Positions 24,601 to 34,779 are shown, counted from the first letter of the stretch. The stretch: DNA of 64,000 nt from Hanleya hanleyi (GCA_036873755.1 JAVTVY010018751.1:17851-81850); one strand, 5' to 3'. Made by a program: numbers and translations. The notes: generated by a model not told the origin, from the sequence alone.

Positions 24601-27600
24601 ATCCCAGAATATATGAGGGTATGGGGTCGGGAGAGGCTTAGTTTCAGAGATAGTGGGTGAAGCTTGGTGCCCCCGGGAGTGGAGAAATGTTCCCGACGAC
24701 AGTGTAGCAAGATGTAAGCTCCCTGAATATATTAGGGTAGGGGGTTGCATGAGGTTTAGTTCAGGAGATAAATGGTGGAGCTTCCCGGGGTGGGAATATA
24801 CTCCAAATGGTAGTGGATGGGTTGAATAAGCAGGACAAGTGTAGCATGATGTAAGCACCCAGAATATATGAGGGTTCAGGAGGGGCTTAGTTCAGGAGAA
24901 ATAGGGTGAGACCACAGGCCCGCAAAACAAGAGTTTTGGTGTTGTGGGCGGTGGTATTAGGGTGAAATGTTGAAATATGGGGTCTCTATATATAACCCCA
25001 TGCTTTATATAAATCCACATCAAGGTGTGAAACGAGAAATAAACGGTTTACCGCCAAACAAAATACATCAGCATGTTCTACAAGTGTCACTTTATATATT
25101 CCCGTCGTCAAATTAGTAAATTTGTGCAATTTTTTACCTTTGTCGGGTGATTCAAAATCCAACGTAACTGTCCATCCATCTAGGAACAGTTAGATTATGG
25201 CGGGCTTCGTTCAAAATACATCAGCATGTTCTACAAGTATCACTTTATATATTCCCGTCGTCATATTAGTGCAATTTTTTACCTTTGTCGGGCGATTCAA
25301 AATCCAACGTAACTGTCCATCCATCTAGGAACAGTTAGATTATGGCGGGCTTCGTTCTCAATTCTAATTGGTCAGTCGTGACACGCCTCCGGCAAGAGAG
25401 GTCACGCACTGATCAGCTGTCGCGACTGACCAATCAGAATTGAGAACGAAGCCCGCCATAATCTAACTGTTCCTAGATGGATAGACAGTTATGTTGGATT
25501 TTGAATCGCCCGGCAAAGGTAAAAAATTGCACAAATTTACTAATTTGACGACGGGAATATATAAAGTGATACTTGTAGAATATGCTGATGTATTTTGTTT
25601 GGCGGTAAACCGTTTATTTCTCGATTCACCCAAAGTCCGTTTCACACCTTGATGTGGATTTATATAAAGCATGGGATTATATATAGAGACCCCATATTTC
25701 GACACTTCACCCTAATACCACAGCCCACACCCCCCAAAACTCTTGTTTTGTGGGCCTGTGGGTGAGACCGAGAAGCTGTTGACAGGAAAAAATGTCTTAA
25801 TCCGAAACAGAGACATTTTTGCTTTACCTTTTCCGGACAGGGACATAGCAACATGGACAAACACAGACATAATTTAGATTCTTTATATTGAGCTTTCCAC
25901 AGCTAAAATGATTAAAGCTAAGGGCTCAATAAAAACTGCCTACCAATCTACTTATTGTTGGAGCCTGTTACCTCAAACGCACTTTTACATGTATTGTACA
26001 GTATGTTATACTGTGATCAATTGTGGAGAATGTCAGTGAATGTAAATCTAGTACAACACATTATTCATATGTACCCGTTATGGGGGAAATAATCAGGTGA
26101 AAACTGTCATAACAGAGGCTGTATGCATTAACATTATTTACTGTACCTGGTAGACCAGATATACCTAGTCTTTCTTCACATCCTAAAAACTCAAGGTCCA
26201 ACCTGTAAAATATAGAACGTATTCATGTACATTCAACGATATGGTGAATCAGTGAAATATTCCCTCATAAGAAATATGCTAATGTTTTGTAGGACCCAAC
26301 ATTTCTTTCTGGATCAGAACAACTTTTTTCGCTGGATTTACCATATTACAGGTCACGCTTCTCCATACACTCATAACTGTCTCATCATATTCACCACTAA
26401 CTTCATACACCCATAACTATCTCACCATATTCACCACTAACTTCATACACACATCACTTTCTCGTCATATTCACCACTAACTTCATACACCCAATACTTT
26501 TATCATATTCACCACTAACTTCATACACCTTTACTTTCTCATCACATTCACCACTAACTTCATACACCCATTACTTTCTCATCACATTCACCACTAACTT
26601 CATACACCCAATACTTTTATCATATTCACCACTAACTCCATACACCCATTACTTTCTTATCATATTCACCACTAACTTCATACACCCATTACTTTCTCAT
26701 CACATTCACCACTAACTTCATACACCCAATACTTTTATCATATTCACCACTAACTTCATACACCTTTACTTTCTCATCACATTCACCACTAACTTCGTAC
26801 ACCCATTACTTTCTCATCACATTCACCACTAACTTCATACACCCAATACTTTTATCATATTCACCACTAACTCCATACACTCATTACTTTCTTATCATAT
26901 TCACCACTAACTACATACTCCCATTACTTTCTCATCATATTCACCACTAACTTCATACACCCAATACTTTTATCATATTCACCTCTAACTTCATACACCT
27001 TTACTTTCTCATCACATTCACCACTAACTTCATACACTCATTACTTTCTTGTCATATTCACCACTAACTTCATACACCCATTACTTTCTCGCCACTAACT
27101 CCATACACCCATTACTTTCTCATCATATTCACCACTAACTTCATACACCTATTACTGTTTCATCATAATATTCACCACTAACTACATACTCCCATTACTT
27201 TCTTACCATATTCACCACTAACCCCATACACCCATTACTTTCTCATCATATTCCCCATTAACTTCATACACCCATTACTTTCTCATCATATTCACCACTA
27301 ACTTCATACACCCATTACTTTCTCATCATATTCACAACTTAGTCTACCCACATGTACACCACACCATTTATTTCCTTCACCAGTTCCTACCTAATACACT
27401 TAACATTAACCACTGCATTGTCATTCACCTCCATACCATATTCACCACCTAACATATATGCATCTACTACAAACTATATGACACTTACAGTACCTCATTC
27501 ACCTTGCAAGTGTATTCCCCAGCGTTCACAATATTCACCACTTAGTAGTCAGAGGACCAACTTACAGAAGTTTAATAAATTATAACATATAGCCAAGTTA

Positions 27601-28156
27601 TGAACTACACAGCAATAACTATGTGAAGTTATAAGTTGTGGTGCCAATTTGACCACAAAAAGAGGTTTAACAGAGGGGAAAAAAGAATCTTCTAATGCAA
27701 AATGGCAAGGTTACCCTCAGAAGATAGCATTTGGCCATAAATTTCACATCAACATTCCATTGGCAAAGTACCTTATTACTTTATAAGGCTGTACAATGTC
27801 AATTTAAGGTCATCACATTATGTGACCTTACTACTGGCATAACTGATAAAAATATCATGACATTTTCAACAGTGAAGATTTTGATATAATCCCTTATACT
27901 TTATATTTGTGGAGATTATAATTTTTAACCTTTGTAAGTTGGTTCGCTGACTGCTAACATATATCAGCCCTCATAATTAGGAAAATTCTGCTATGATAAA
28001 TATTGTGTGGCTTTAAAAAAACACACTCATGAAATCCCAATTTAATATAAATACCATGCAAGTATATAGTGAGTGCTGCCATTACCAGTGAATACTGAAT
28101 GGGGAAGAGTCCACTTCTTCATCACCTTCATCCTCAGAGGAATCAAAGCCTGCCAT
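12588..28156 (-). CDS. CDKN3: CDKN3 (KAP), cyclin-dependent kinase inhibitor 3, dual-specificity phosphatase
   Basis: KAP dephosphorylates the activation-loop threonine of CDK2 and acts in the cytoplasm and nucleus. Coding exons on the minus strand: 28156-28086, 26202-26147, 22822-22778, 22018-21796, 21317-21286, 13522-13419 and 12674-12588. They total 618 nt (205 residues plus stop; human KAP is 212). All junctions are GT-AG and in phase. The acidic N terminus has GFDSSEDEGDEE. The predicted general-acid loop is PDGTVP (Asp103). The P-loop is HCFGGLGRS (Cys133, Arg139). The 30-residue Asp-Cys spacing equals human Asp110-Cys140. The C terminus has GPGAIQSVKQYNFINEFRD and ends DRSLSR, like human KAP. 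The start ATG 28156 is chosen by length; the frame is open upstream to 28180, so an extra 5' exon is possible. Confidence 0.92.
13419..13522 (-). CDS. CDKN3: CDKN3 exon 6
   Basis: Begins VAVCLMLVMDEALGSKEAIE and ends RGPGAIQSVK, the helix after the P-loop and the conserved GAIQT(I/V)KQYN motif start. Acceptor TTGTAG, donor GTCAGT. Confidence 0.9.
13560..14265. repeat. GATGGTGTGCCAGAGATGGGGA minisatellite, left part
   Basis: Imperfect G-rich units of about 30-40 bp with GTGTGCCAGAGATGGGGATG. The same unit reappears at 21003-21135, beyond a pearl-like and a DIRS element. Confidence 0.65.
14391..16243 (+). mobile_element. Pearl/Helentron-like element, family 2 copy 1
   Basis: Starts ACAAGAGCCCAAAGGGCTTC followed by TATACGCCCG and ends CGGGCGTAT(A), its complement. 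The core has about ten units of about 115 bp with GTCACAGTGACCTTGACC and CGACACATCGTCTCC. It ends with a (GACG)n-type stretch (16156-16182) and a doubled hairpin CGCCTTTTTGGCGG. An inverted copy is at 36792-38776. No protein. Confidence 0.72.
16287..16428. repeat. DIRS inverted terminal repeat, 3' side
   Basis: Contains TTATTGCTATCGTGTTCTTA and continues to GACCACGTCACTTCC. It pairs with 20598-20740. The outermost 40-odd bases (16244-16286) are unique to this end, as expected for DIRS. Confidence 0.88.
16484..16583. repeat. DIRS internal complementary region
   Basis: First half (to ATTTTCAAATTTTT) is the complement of the left outer end; second half (ATTTCTTGCGCTGT...) is the complement of the right outer end. 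In DIRS1 this region is thought to template the joining of ends into a circle during replication. Confidence 0.85.
16871..18100 (-). CDS. DIRS tyrosine recombinase domain
   Basis: C-terminal part of a 736-codon open frame (16871-19081). It begins around AVYQNKWKIFAAWCSSRG (N-terminal SAM-like domain) and carries the lambda-integrase type residues: Arg in AARVSEIHAL, His-x-x-Arg in SAHEVRALAA, His/Trp in ACHWRSN and the Tyr nucleophile in FVSHYLRDM. It would integrate circular cDNA. No stop or shift interrupts it. The upstream part of the frame (18190-18948) overlaps RNase H out of frame, as is usual for DIRS elements. Confidence 0.88.
   Translation of the reverse strand, partial: CGSVVAHSPMVCRPDGSSHRRASSTAALVEPASSAEIQPLPLEPRSVSSDRVQVLQHQLAKAGFSVEASERMVRSTRASTTAVYQNKWKIFAAWCSSRGIVPTSATVQQVADFLLHLFHDRQLVPATVDGYRSAISRVLQLTTGVNPSLDVNLSALLRSFRVERPSPTPQLPKWDLALVLGRLSMPPFEPIGTCEMKFLSYKTVFLIAFAARVSEIHALDFRSLRYNPQWTWVALSTLPEFVAKNQSLYDNLPREFVIPALSNILSAGVDDDRVMCPVRALSCYLARVEQQRAGRVRLFIPFGPSSKQEISKNTISSWLSKTIRFSYSDIPTELSTLTKVSAHEVRALAASWPLWTNRSVSDIMRACHWRSNITFVSHYLRDMTLQRRDIYSLGPLVAAQSVADPSFKH
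18190..18948 (-). CDS. DIRS RNase H domain
   Basis: Open frame of 252 codons, reading PRGRLHLQPLMMHLN, then LFTDASMEGWGAHLG (first Asp), INVLEFLTVYLS (Glu), LLVATDNTTVLAYMNKQGG (Asp) and HIPGHLNVLADTLSR (final Asp). These are the RNase H catalytic positions in DIRS-type pol. The start given is only the first ATG; the domain belongs to a longer RT-RNase H protein. Confidence 0.85.
   Translation of the reverse strand: MLAAIIGLLTSTQDVTPRGRLHLQPLMMHLNNFWSKRHLCPSVPVIEDVKRLLRWWLQPENVMIDVSFLPFQPSHQLFTDASMEGWGAHLGSRSISGLWNDSQRKLHINVLEFLTVYLSIQRFLPDLTNQSLLVATDNTTVLAYMNKQGGTHSPQLLDQAQKFFNLCWNNGISVQARHIPGHLNVLADTLSRPSQIISTEWQLHEDILAQMFRIWEMPNVDLFATRWNHLLPVYVSPVPDPAALAVDALSLD
18949..19081 (-). pseudogene. 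Residual C-terminal end of DIRS reverse transcriptase
   Basis: Directly upstream of RNase H the minus strand reads TPLQSRVFLGVSYNTLS then PKDRWKKIQ. This fits the FLG...DT...LP-K segment that follows the RT palm. The YxDD palm and fingers are missing: the gag-like frame ends at 19078 where this begins. One frame change separates it from the RNase H frame. Confidence 0.65.
19078..20271 (-). CDS. DIRS ORF1, gag-like
   Basis: 397 codons, Ser/Thr/Pro/Tyr-rich, starting MARQRVSRNLVGSYAEEV and with YTTAPAYSPLPVRPAVYRLA near the end. No recognisable enzyme motif. Its position ahead of RT/RNase H suggests the DIRS gag-like protein. The Cys-rich motif described for 20228-20350 lies just upstream in another frame. 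Confidence 0.6.
   Translation of the reverse strand: MARQRVSRNLVGSYAEEVLPPPGFTGAENLVVSPPQSIGNESEKQGSVAMSVTNSNPAHENSLVVVNVSPPPANSVIVTAGLGDQDGGRLVQNQTTFTLTATLDPSTATSLPTSGLRYRLVSSEFLANDPVKDSSFTHDLTTNQRNSLPSNRYTTAAPINTQHSSVGINPVCDYADNRRSLLNVPNLSRAPVHLIKSAPPRSAISGLDYRGPASRSASIPASVDSYMHTSYPLVSSYLPVLSSSNGTAASVTAQATFTSASTRIDYQSTSRPILSDTYMQPSTSYHTGSSYPQVSSLYYGSAASAHAPSLAATNAYYRLATTRDVTVTSHSSGMPSMINWSADYYTAPAYSPLPVRPAVYRLASYPSVAFVARPYDAPRRVTSPSHSFVTSHLTSQS
20228..20350 (-). pseudogene. Cys-rich gag motif in a different frame from ORF1
   Basis: One minus-strand frame reads FCIVACPPCRGVWCDQYAKC then SECETWPDNVFQEILS, a C-x3-C-x2-C-x4-C-x5-C-x2-C pattern typical of a zinc-binding module. It runs out of frame with the 397-codon ORF1, implying a frameshift, an intron, or that one frame is fortuitous. 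Confidence 0.4.
20598..20740. repeat. DIRS inverted terminal repeat, 5' side
   Basis: Inverted partner of 16287-16428. Differences are few (for example TACTCGTGCATGG versus TACTCGCGCATGG), so insertion looks recent. Confidence 0.88.
21003..21140. repeat. GTGTGCCAG minisatellite, right part
   Basis: Units with GATGTGCCAGAGATGG continue the array of 13560-14265. The intervening 6.7 kb is the pearl-like element, the DIRS element and short flanks. Confidence 0.55.
21286..21317 (-). CDS. CDKN3: CDKN3 exon 5, 32-nt micro-exon with the catalytic P-loop
   Basis: Encodes CFGGLGRSCL, preceded by a His split across the intron. It carries both the nucleophile Cys and the phosphate-binding Arg of HCx5R. 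Acceptor CTTTTCAG, donor GTGAGA. Confidence 0.9.
21796..22018 (-). CDS. CDKN3: CDKN3 exon 4 (phosphatase core, general acid)
   Basis: Reads DCLKSTGVKDVFCLCTKGEM... through RVPWLLREM and HHYGFPDGTVPAMSNL. Asp103 in the PDG loop is the predicted general acid. The exon ends with CA of the catalytic-loop His codon, donor GTGAGT. Confidence 0.9.
22778..22822 (-). CDS. CDKN3: CDKN3 exon 3
   Basis: 45 nt encoding GCRFKDTWRSLENDL, equivalent to GCKFKDVRRNV of vertebrate KAP. Acceptor ATGCCAG, donor GTAAGT. Confidence 0.85.
23430..24910. repeat. Tandem array, about 130-bp unit, ten copies
   Basis: Each unit has AGCATGATGTAAGCTCCCAGAATATATGAGGGTATGGGGTCGG-like text followed by GGCTTAGTTTAGGAGATAG and a GGGGACATGCTCC block. 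It is interrupted by a MITE (23828-24048) and ends at a foldback element. Confidence 0.8.
23828..24048. mobile_element. MITE with GTTCACATGCACAC ends
   Basis: GTTCACATGCACAC (23828-23841) and GTGTGCATGTGAAC (24035-24048) are perfect inverted repeats. The interior is rich in ACACATGTGT. It interrupts the 130-bp array. Confidence 0.7.
24914..25759. mobile_element. 846-bp foldback element with 10-bp target duplication
   Basis: Starts ACAGGCCCGCAAAACAAGAG and ends with its complement (CTCTTGTTTTGTGGGCCTGT). Inverted arms are about 300 bp. A 130-bp segment of the left arm (CATCAGCATGTTCTACAAG to GATTATGGCGGGCTTCGTT) is duplicated in tandem. GGGTGAGACC flanks both sides (24904-24913, 25760-25769). 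No coding frame. Confidence 0.85.
26147..26202 (-). CDS. CDKN3: CDKN3 exon 2
   Basis: Encodes LDLEFLGCEERLGISGLP, matching the FLGLCALPG region of KAP. It completes the Trp codon at its start and leaves one base for the next Gly. Donor GTACAG. Confidence 0.85.
26365..27345. repeat. Minisatellite, 40-bp unit, about 24 copies
   Basis: Unit TTCACCACTAACTTCATACA followed by CCCATTACTTTCTCATCATA. Variants with 36-38 bp occur (CCCAATACTTTTATCATA, CCTTTACTTTCTCATCACA), arranged in a higher-order pattern. CDKN3 intron 1. Confidence 0.9.
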
Positions 28157-28180
28157 CCCATCTGGACATTCCTCACGTTT
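28086..28180 (-). CDS. CDKN3: CDKN3 exon 1 (acidic N terminus)
   Basis: Reads KREECPDGMAGFDSSEDEGD... to SPFSIHW. An acceptor-like TTTTGCAG precedes it, so a non-coding or short coding exon may lie upstream. The ATG at 28156 sits in a GGGATGG context. Donor is GTAATG, after TG of the Trp codon. Confidence 0.82.
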
Positions 28181-31100
28181 CTGCAAAATTACAAATAATT
28201 GTTAAATGTTCCTGACTCAGTATGGGGGTGCACTCTCTTCGAGCCACAAACATTATTGAGGATTCAAAATGGTCTCTGTTATATTAAATGTTTCATAGGC
28301 TCAGAGCACAGAATCATATTTTTGTAGATTGTCCAGAATTGTGGAGAGGGACCTGTTGGATTTATAAGCTGTACAAAGATGGTCAAATTGGCAGCAAATG
28401 TTCGTCCATAGGAGGAAGAGTCAGGTGATGGGAGATGGATGGGCTAGGTTATAGTGGTGGAAAAACTGCTTTATGGCAGTGGCATAAACAGGGGTGTGTG
28501 TGATTGCACTGGTGGTCAGCCTCTTTTCAGGCAAATATTTTTTCCAGAAATGATCTGTCTTGAATCTTTCAAAAGCAAAACAAAACCAGGATTTTAAGAC
28601 AGCACAAATCTATCAATGTTGTTCCTCTGACAAAATCATACAGACCTGCGTATGGAGGATTCATTCTTTAGAATATGTGACGGTGAGAAGTCAGTGATTG
28701 TGAAGCAAGTCTGCAGTCATTGTTATCGACAGAGACATTATTTTAAGTACATGAACTAATCTGATTAAAAACAGATCAACTCTGACATAAGTGGATCTCT
28801 TTCTATCTCAAGTCTATTCTGCATGAAATGGCGCAGAGAAGCCAGTAATTTCAGTCTTGTAAATATAGTAAGACAGTGCCGATGACATCCATTCAAATTT
28901 CAGGCCGAAGAATTGGGTCAAGTTGACAACCAATCCACAGCACAAAATGTCCCCATGTGGTGTTGTTTTTATCACTCTACACTGACGTCAAAACCATATA
29001 GCTCCTTCCTACTCAACTTAATTTGAATAATTTTTGGATAAATACAACTTTACTCTTTAGCTAATTTCAATAATGTTTCATCACATTTTGTTGCGCTTAT
29101 GGGTCAGTTATATGCACAGCTATGCAGTTCTAAGTTTGGTTATTTTGAAACTTTTCCGTTTCCTGTTTCCAGATCATGTAACTTGGTGAGTTGGTTGAGT
29201 AAGAAGATGTCTGTCTCATCATATCATGTCATGCCATCTCATACGTTGCGTTGATTGGTCAAAGATGAGATAATGTAGAGGTATATTTTCACGGCCTTGA
29301 GACAGGAAGGAGATGAGAACCAGTTACAGAATTGGTTTCTGGGTCTGTTTTTAATCAGATTGATCATGAACAGAGATACCCAGTTGATTGCGGTTTGTTG
29401 TAACCTAGGCTGTTTGAAATTCTTAAAACAATCAGGGCCTGATCTAGACTTTTAGTTTGGGCGTCCATACATGGCACAGCTCTAGTGTGGTAAGTTATAG
29501 TGAAATAGGCCGCAATGCAGGACTGTTGAAGCCCATGGAAGCTCTGGGATTATCAAATCGTTTAAATACAGGGCTGACAACTTGATAATTAGTAACATTA
29601 CTCGCATATTACTATTGGTTTCAGCGTGTTCATAAAGGGAATTTTCTATAAAACAAAAATAAAAACAGTTCTTTTTTCATTTGGGCGCCCAAACTCATGA
29701 TGCACAAACCCATTATAACGGACTCAAAAACGGCCTGAATCAGGCCCTGTCCATGGAATTCTTGTGAATTAAACATTAAATGCCAACCAAACCTCTAACA
29801 CATGCCAAACTTTGTTAATAAGTCATTTGTTAGTCATTTTTCCATCTTGAAATAAAATCGCTCACAGTCCTAAATGCGCTCGATCTAATCTCTTTGTCAC
29901 TAGATCAGACCCCCCTTTTCTAAAGGCTGGCTACACCACTGTGGGGTACGGACAGTTCCCAACTCAGACAGTTTCCCACTTGGAGAATTTTCCATGGGAC
30001 AGTTTCCCACTCGGACATTTTCCTACTAGGGCTGGACATTTCCCCACTCAGACATTTCCCCCACTCCATCTTTAACCCAGAATATAGAAATGTCATTTAC
30101 AGTAGAAAAAATCCACATACCCAATAATATCTTATTAAAATACAGAAAACTTACAGACTGCAATGATGGCTCACTCTCACTTTATTGGGAACACACAAAG
30201 AGCCAGTCTGTACTATATTTTCGCAGTATTCAAAGAAAATGCCATGACTACTGGGAAACATATTACTTATGTATAAAATTGCGCGAAATATCACTGGTTA
30301 AAACTTGATTTAGAAATGACAGGTATTTTATTATTCCCAAACTTGTCTCAAAATTACAGTACCGGTAGCGTATCATAACTACATGTAGGCCTACTCTTAG
30401 CATATTTAAAACAAGGCCCTTAAAACAAATAATTGAAACTCAAGTCTTTGCTGTTGTAGGTGGGCGTGGCTGTTACACAGCCATTCGAGACTATAGTATA
30501 GCCATTCCTGGGCTAATTTGCATTTAACAATGAAACCACTATAGACCTGTCACCCCTATATAATAGGCCCCAACACTCGGCTACAGTGTACATCACTGAA
30601 TCACACACACTATTATACAGATTTTTTTTTTATTTTACTATCTGCACCAGCAGCGATCTACAACAGCTGTTATCTCCGACTGGAAATCCGGGTTAAACTC
30701 GGCCGAAATTATAGTTCGCTGGCTAAACCATGCTCAGGCTAACGTGAATGCACAAAATGAAATTATGTCCGAAGGAAGGGTTTAGCTTGTTACAGCTGTG
30801 TTAGCCAGTGTTGTTGTTGTTGTTGTTGTTTCTAGTGTTATGCCTATGGAGACCCCAGTTTCAAACATTCTCAACGGAATCACGTCGAACATTATCGCGT
30901 AAAAAGGTAGGCGAGGAACACGCATATACATTGTGAAATATGTCTCTTGTGTTTGTCAAACGAATCTGCAAGATAAAACAACCAAAGCTTAGCCTTACAC
31001 TCAATAAAACCATATTTTCTTTCTCGGGTTCTGTCATCATATTTTCATAAATTTGATTCTCCCGCTGGTTCAATTTGATTGGCCAGATCCCGATCAACAA

Positions 31101-31446
31101 AATTTGAGAAAATATCGAATAGTAAATACGGTATCTTTACGAAATATATTCTCTCTTGGGTATAAAACAAATTCGTTATATTTTGTAAGTTTTTTTTAAA
31201 GATTTTAATTGTACCATTTTTCCGGAGAATACCGGAAATTTTGGTGCTAAAGACTCTGCCCAACTGATCAGCAGCCCGCTGCAGCCGGTAAAACGACTTA
31301 AACCATCGTTTTAACCGATTTCTTACGCGGATTTAAATGATCTAAGTCCATGTTTCTTCTAATTATTTGAACATTCATTATATGATCAAACAAGGGCCGA
31401 TCAATGTCATTGAGCACGGTCATTGATCAGTTGAGTGCAGGCCATT
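28181..31446. other. CDKN3 5' flank
   Basis: No further exon could be proven. It contains a hAT-like MITE (29433-29749), short TTTCCCACTCGGACA repeats near 29960-30060, and a GTT run (30812-30829). The CDKN3 promoter should lie here or between 28181 and 31300; no TATA or other element can be assigned with confidence. Confidence 0.4.
29433..29749. mobile_element. MITE with CAGGGCCTGAT ends
   Basis: CAGGGCCTGAT (29433-29443) and ATCAGGCCCTG (29739-29749) are perfect inverted ends; GGGCGTCCA / GGGCGCCCA lie further in. The CAGGG start is hAT-like. No matching 8-bp target duplication seen. Confidence 0.55.
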
Positions 31447-32053
31447 TCGTCCCCAAACCAACTCGTCCCCAACTTGAGAGTCAATTCGTCCCAGGCCACC
31501 TTTTAGTCAATTCGTCCCCAACCTTGTGTAAACTCGTCCCCAAACAAAAATCAGTTTTCAGACTCAATGATTTTTCTAAATTTCACGGTACATTTCTTAG
31601 TTCATTTAAGAACGTTACAAGCGCTATATTTTAAATAACAAAGGGAGAGCATTGAATAATTTTATCACTTGTAGTAATATATTTTGCTTTTTTGTATTAA
31701 ATCTCTTTCTGTTATATTTCTGGAATGTCTGGAAATGTCCGGCAAAAGGTTGACTTAATCTTATTATCCACCCACTCATCAACACCACCAAAGGACACAT
31801 TCCAATGGGCGACATCACGGAGGTTACTGTATCGGGTCGAAGCTTCAAAATCACTAATTTTTTTTTGTCTTATACCAGAGTACACAGTCAAACCATGGAA
31901 CAGTAAATATTTGAAAATTTTAGTACAATGTATGTTACCGAATGTGTAAATGAAGGTTGAACAGTACGTTTACGACACAATCTTGATAAACAATGTAGGC
32001 CTATAACTTACTTTGCCCGTCAAATAATTATAATGAAGCCGGAACACTGTAAG

Positions 32054-33510
32054 TAGTATATAAAACACGGTTGAAGCCACATTTCGTAGTAGAAAAGCGC
32101 ATTTAAGGGGCATTTGACCCTTTTGACCTTTTGCGCATTTCATGGAGGTCACGGGGCGGTCACGTGGAGGTCAAGTGCGCATGACCTTTGGGGCATGTAT
32201 TCATCCGCGGTGATGCGGTCTGGCAGTGATGCGGTCACTTCCGCGGACAGAAAGTAGTCCCATGTCAACCAAGTGACTTCCAATGTTAATGTATACGGGG
32301 AATGCCTAAACAGAGTGTGGGAATAGACGTTTTGGGGTCTAGGTGGGCCACTATTGGTCCGATTGGGTCGAGTGAGGTATCAAAGTGAAGCATATGTGAG
32401 GGAGCATCCGATGGGCTGGGTGTGGGGTTGGAATATCATCATTCCAAAGGGCATGGAAATCGACGTTTTGGGGTCTAGGTGGGCCCTTAGTGGACCAATT
32501 GGACCGAATGAGGTCTTATTTTGAAGCTCTCGTGAGGGAGCATCCACCTGGGCTAGTGTATCGTTCGTTTTCAACATTCTGCGCATGCGCACACAGGGAA
32601 TTGTGAGAAAAGGGTACGGAAATAGACGTTTTGGGGTCTAGGTGGGCCACTAGTGGTCCTATGGAGTCGTGTGAGGTATCAATGTGAAGCATACGTGAGG
32701 GAGTATTCAACGGGCTGGGTGTGACGTGGAACTGACGTCATTCTGCGCATGCGCAGTAGACAAAGTGTATGGAAAGTAGACGTTTTGGGGTCTAGGTGGG
32801 CCACTAATGGGCCGATGGAGTCGTATGATGTATCAACTTCCAACACAGAAGAGTTCCAATCTTAGGGGAGGTAACTCTGGGTCACTATGGTTCCGGCAAA
32901 GGGCCCCTGGGCATGTATTCTTCCGCGATGGTGCGGTCTGGTGGTGATGCGGTCGCGGGAAAAAGCTTCCGAGGAGAAAAAGTAGTCCCCAGACTTCAAA
33001 TACGCTGCATGGTCCGATTGGGTCGAGTGAGGTATCAAAGTGAAGCATTCGTGAAGGGGCATCCAGTCATGGGTGGGTGTATTTAAAATTAGGATTTTTC
33101 CCCGAAAATATAAAAAGCGGAACACGGACTTTATCCCTAAAATAGGGGAAACCACCTATCAACCCTAGCCAAAAGGGCTAATATCGGTCCCCGGGCTTAT
33201 TGGGACCTGCCTATCAAGTCAATGGGGTGGGTGCATGTAAAATTAGGATTTCCCCCCGAAAATATAAAAAGCGGAGCACGGACTTTACCCCTAAAATAGG
33301 GGAAAACACCTATCAACCTTAGCCAAAAGGACTAATATCGGTCCCCGGGCTTATTGGGACCTGTCTATCAAGTCAATGGGGTGGGTACATGTAAAATTAG
33401 GATTTTCCCCCGAAAATATAAAAAGCGGAACACAGACTTTACCCCTAAAATAGGGGAAAACCCTTATCAACCCTAGCCAAAAGGGCTAATATCGGTCCCC
33501 GGGTTTATCG
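32054..33510. repeat. Left long inverted arm of the 10-kb element
   Basis: Repeats of GACGTTTTGGGGTCTAGGTGGGCCACTA with GTGAGGGAGCATCC, then three tandem units with CCGAAAATATAAAAAGCGGA and CTATCAACCCTAGCCAAAAG. Its reverse complement lies at 38790-40461. Confidence 0.85.
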
Positions 33511-33514
33511 GGGC

Positions 33515-34690
33515 CTGTGTGTATGTGTGTGCGTGTGTGCGTCTATGCGTGTATGTGTATGTGTGTGTTTGTATGTGTGTGTGCGTGTGTGTATGCATGT
33601 GTGTGTATGCGTCTGTGTGTGCTTGCGAGTGTGTATGCGTGTGTGTATGCGTGCGTGTGTGTGTATGTGTATGCTTGCGTGTGTGTACGCGTGTGCGTGT
33701 ATGCGTCTGTGTGTATGTGCGTGCATGTGCGTGTGTGTGTGTATGCGTGTATGTGTGTATGCGTGATGTGGCGGTGATTACGAGCTTGGTAGGATTCTAG
33801 ATTAACCTGGGAAGGATGGGCAGTTCCATTTGGACCAATCAGCGGTCGAGAAAAAGAACCAATCAGCGGTCGAACAATCAGCCAATCGATAAGCATCGGG
33901 TTTTTCCATGCCTCGGGGACTTGGGGTCCCCACGGTAGGCTTTCGACGCGGTCCGCGCGTGCATCCGGGGACTTCACGTCCGCGCGTCCATCCGGGTACT
34001 TCACGTCACACACACACACATGTTGCATACACACACACGCACACACACACACGCATACACACACATGCATACACATATGCATACGCACACGCACACACAC
34101 GCGTACACAGACGCATATACACACGCACGCACACACACACGCATACACACACGCGTACACACACTCGCAAGCACACACACATACACTCACACACACGCAC
34201 ATGCACGCACACCCACACACACACACATGTGCATACACACACACACCTACACAAACACACGCATGCACACACACAGACGCATACACACAGACGCAGACAC
34301 ACAGGTACACAAGTCCCCGAGGCATGGAAAAACCCGGTGCTTATCGATTGGCTGATTGTTCGACCGCTGATTGATTCTTTTCTCGACCGCTGATTGGTCC
34401 AAATGGAACTGCCCATCTTTCCCAGGTTAATCTAGAATCCTACCAAGCTCGTAATCACCGCCACATCACGCATACACACATACACGCATACACACACACA
34501 AGCACATGCACGCACACGTACACACACACGCAAGCCCACACACACACCAGTACACACACGCAAGCACACACACACACACACGTACACAGACGTACACACA
34601 CAGACACATACACACACATACACACAGACGCATACACACACATACACACGTACACACACACACACACACACGCACACACGCGCGCATACT
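33515..34690. repeat. Inner inverted repeat with TG/CA-rich arms
   Basis: Left arm (33515-33931) and right arm (34311-34690) share CGCTGATTGGTCCAAATGGA and CTAGAATCCTACCAAGCTCG in inverted form, with purine-pyrimidine TG/CA runs outside. The loop is also CA-rich. Cys/Val or His/Thr-rich frames here are simple-repeat translations. Confidence 0.85.
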
Positions 34691-34779
34691 CTCATTGCGC
34701 CTTGCGCCGCTGGGTCAAAAGGGCTCGAAATGCGCTTTTATACTACCGGTACTAATCCTTCCTTCGCTCCCCTAAAATG

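Noticed and set aside
30840..30900. Possible first coding exon of CDKN3
   Set aside because: A short minus-strand ATG frame exists but no usable GT donor in phase was found, and the 205-residue product from 28156 is already full length.
33517..34695. Many long open frames rich in Cys/Val or His/Thr
   Set aside because: They are six-frame translations of TG/CA repeats; the same DNA is open in most frames on both strands.
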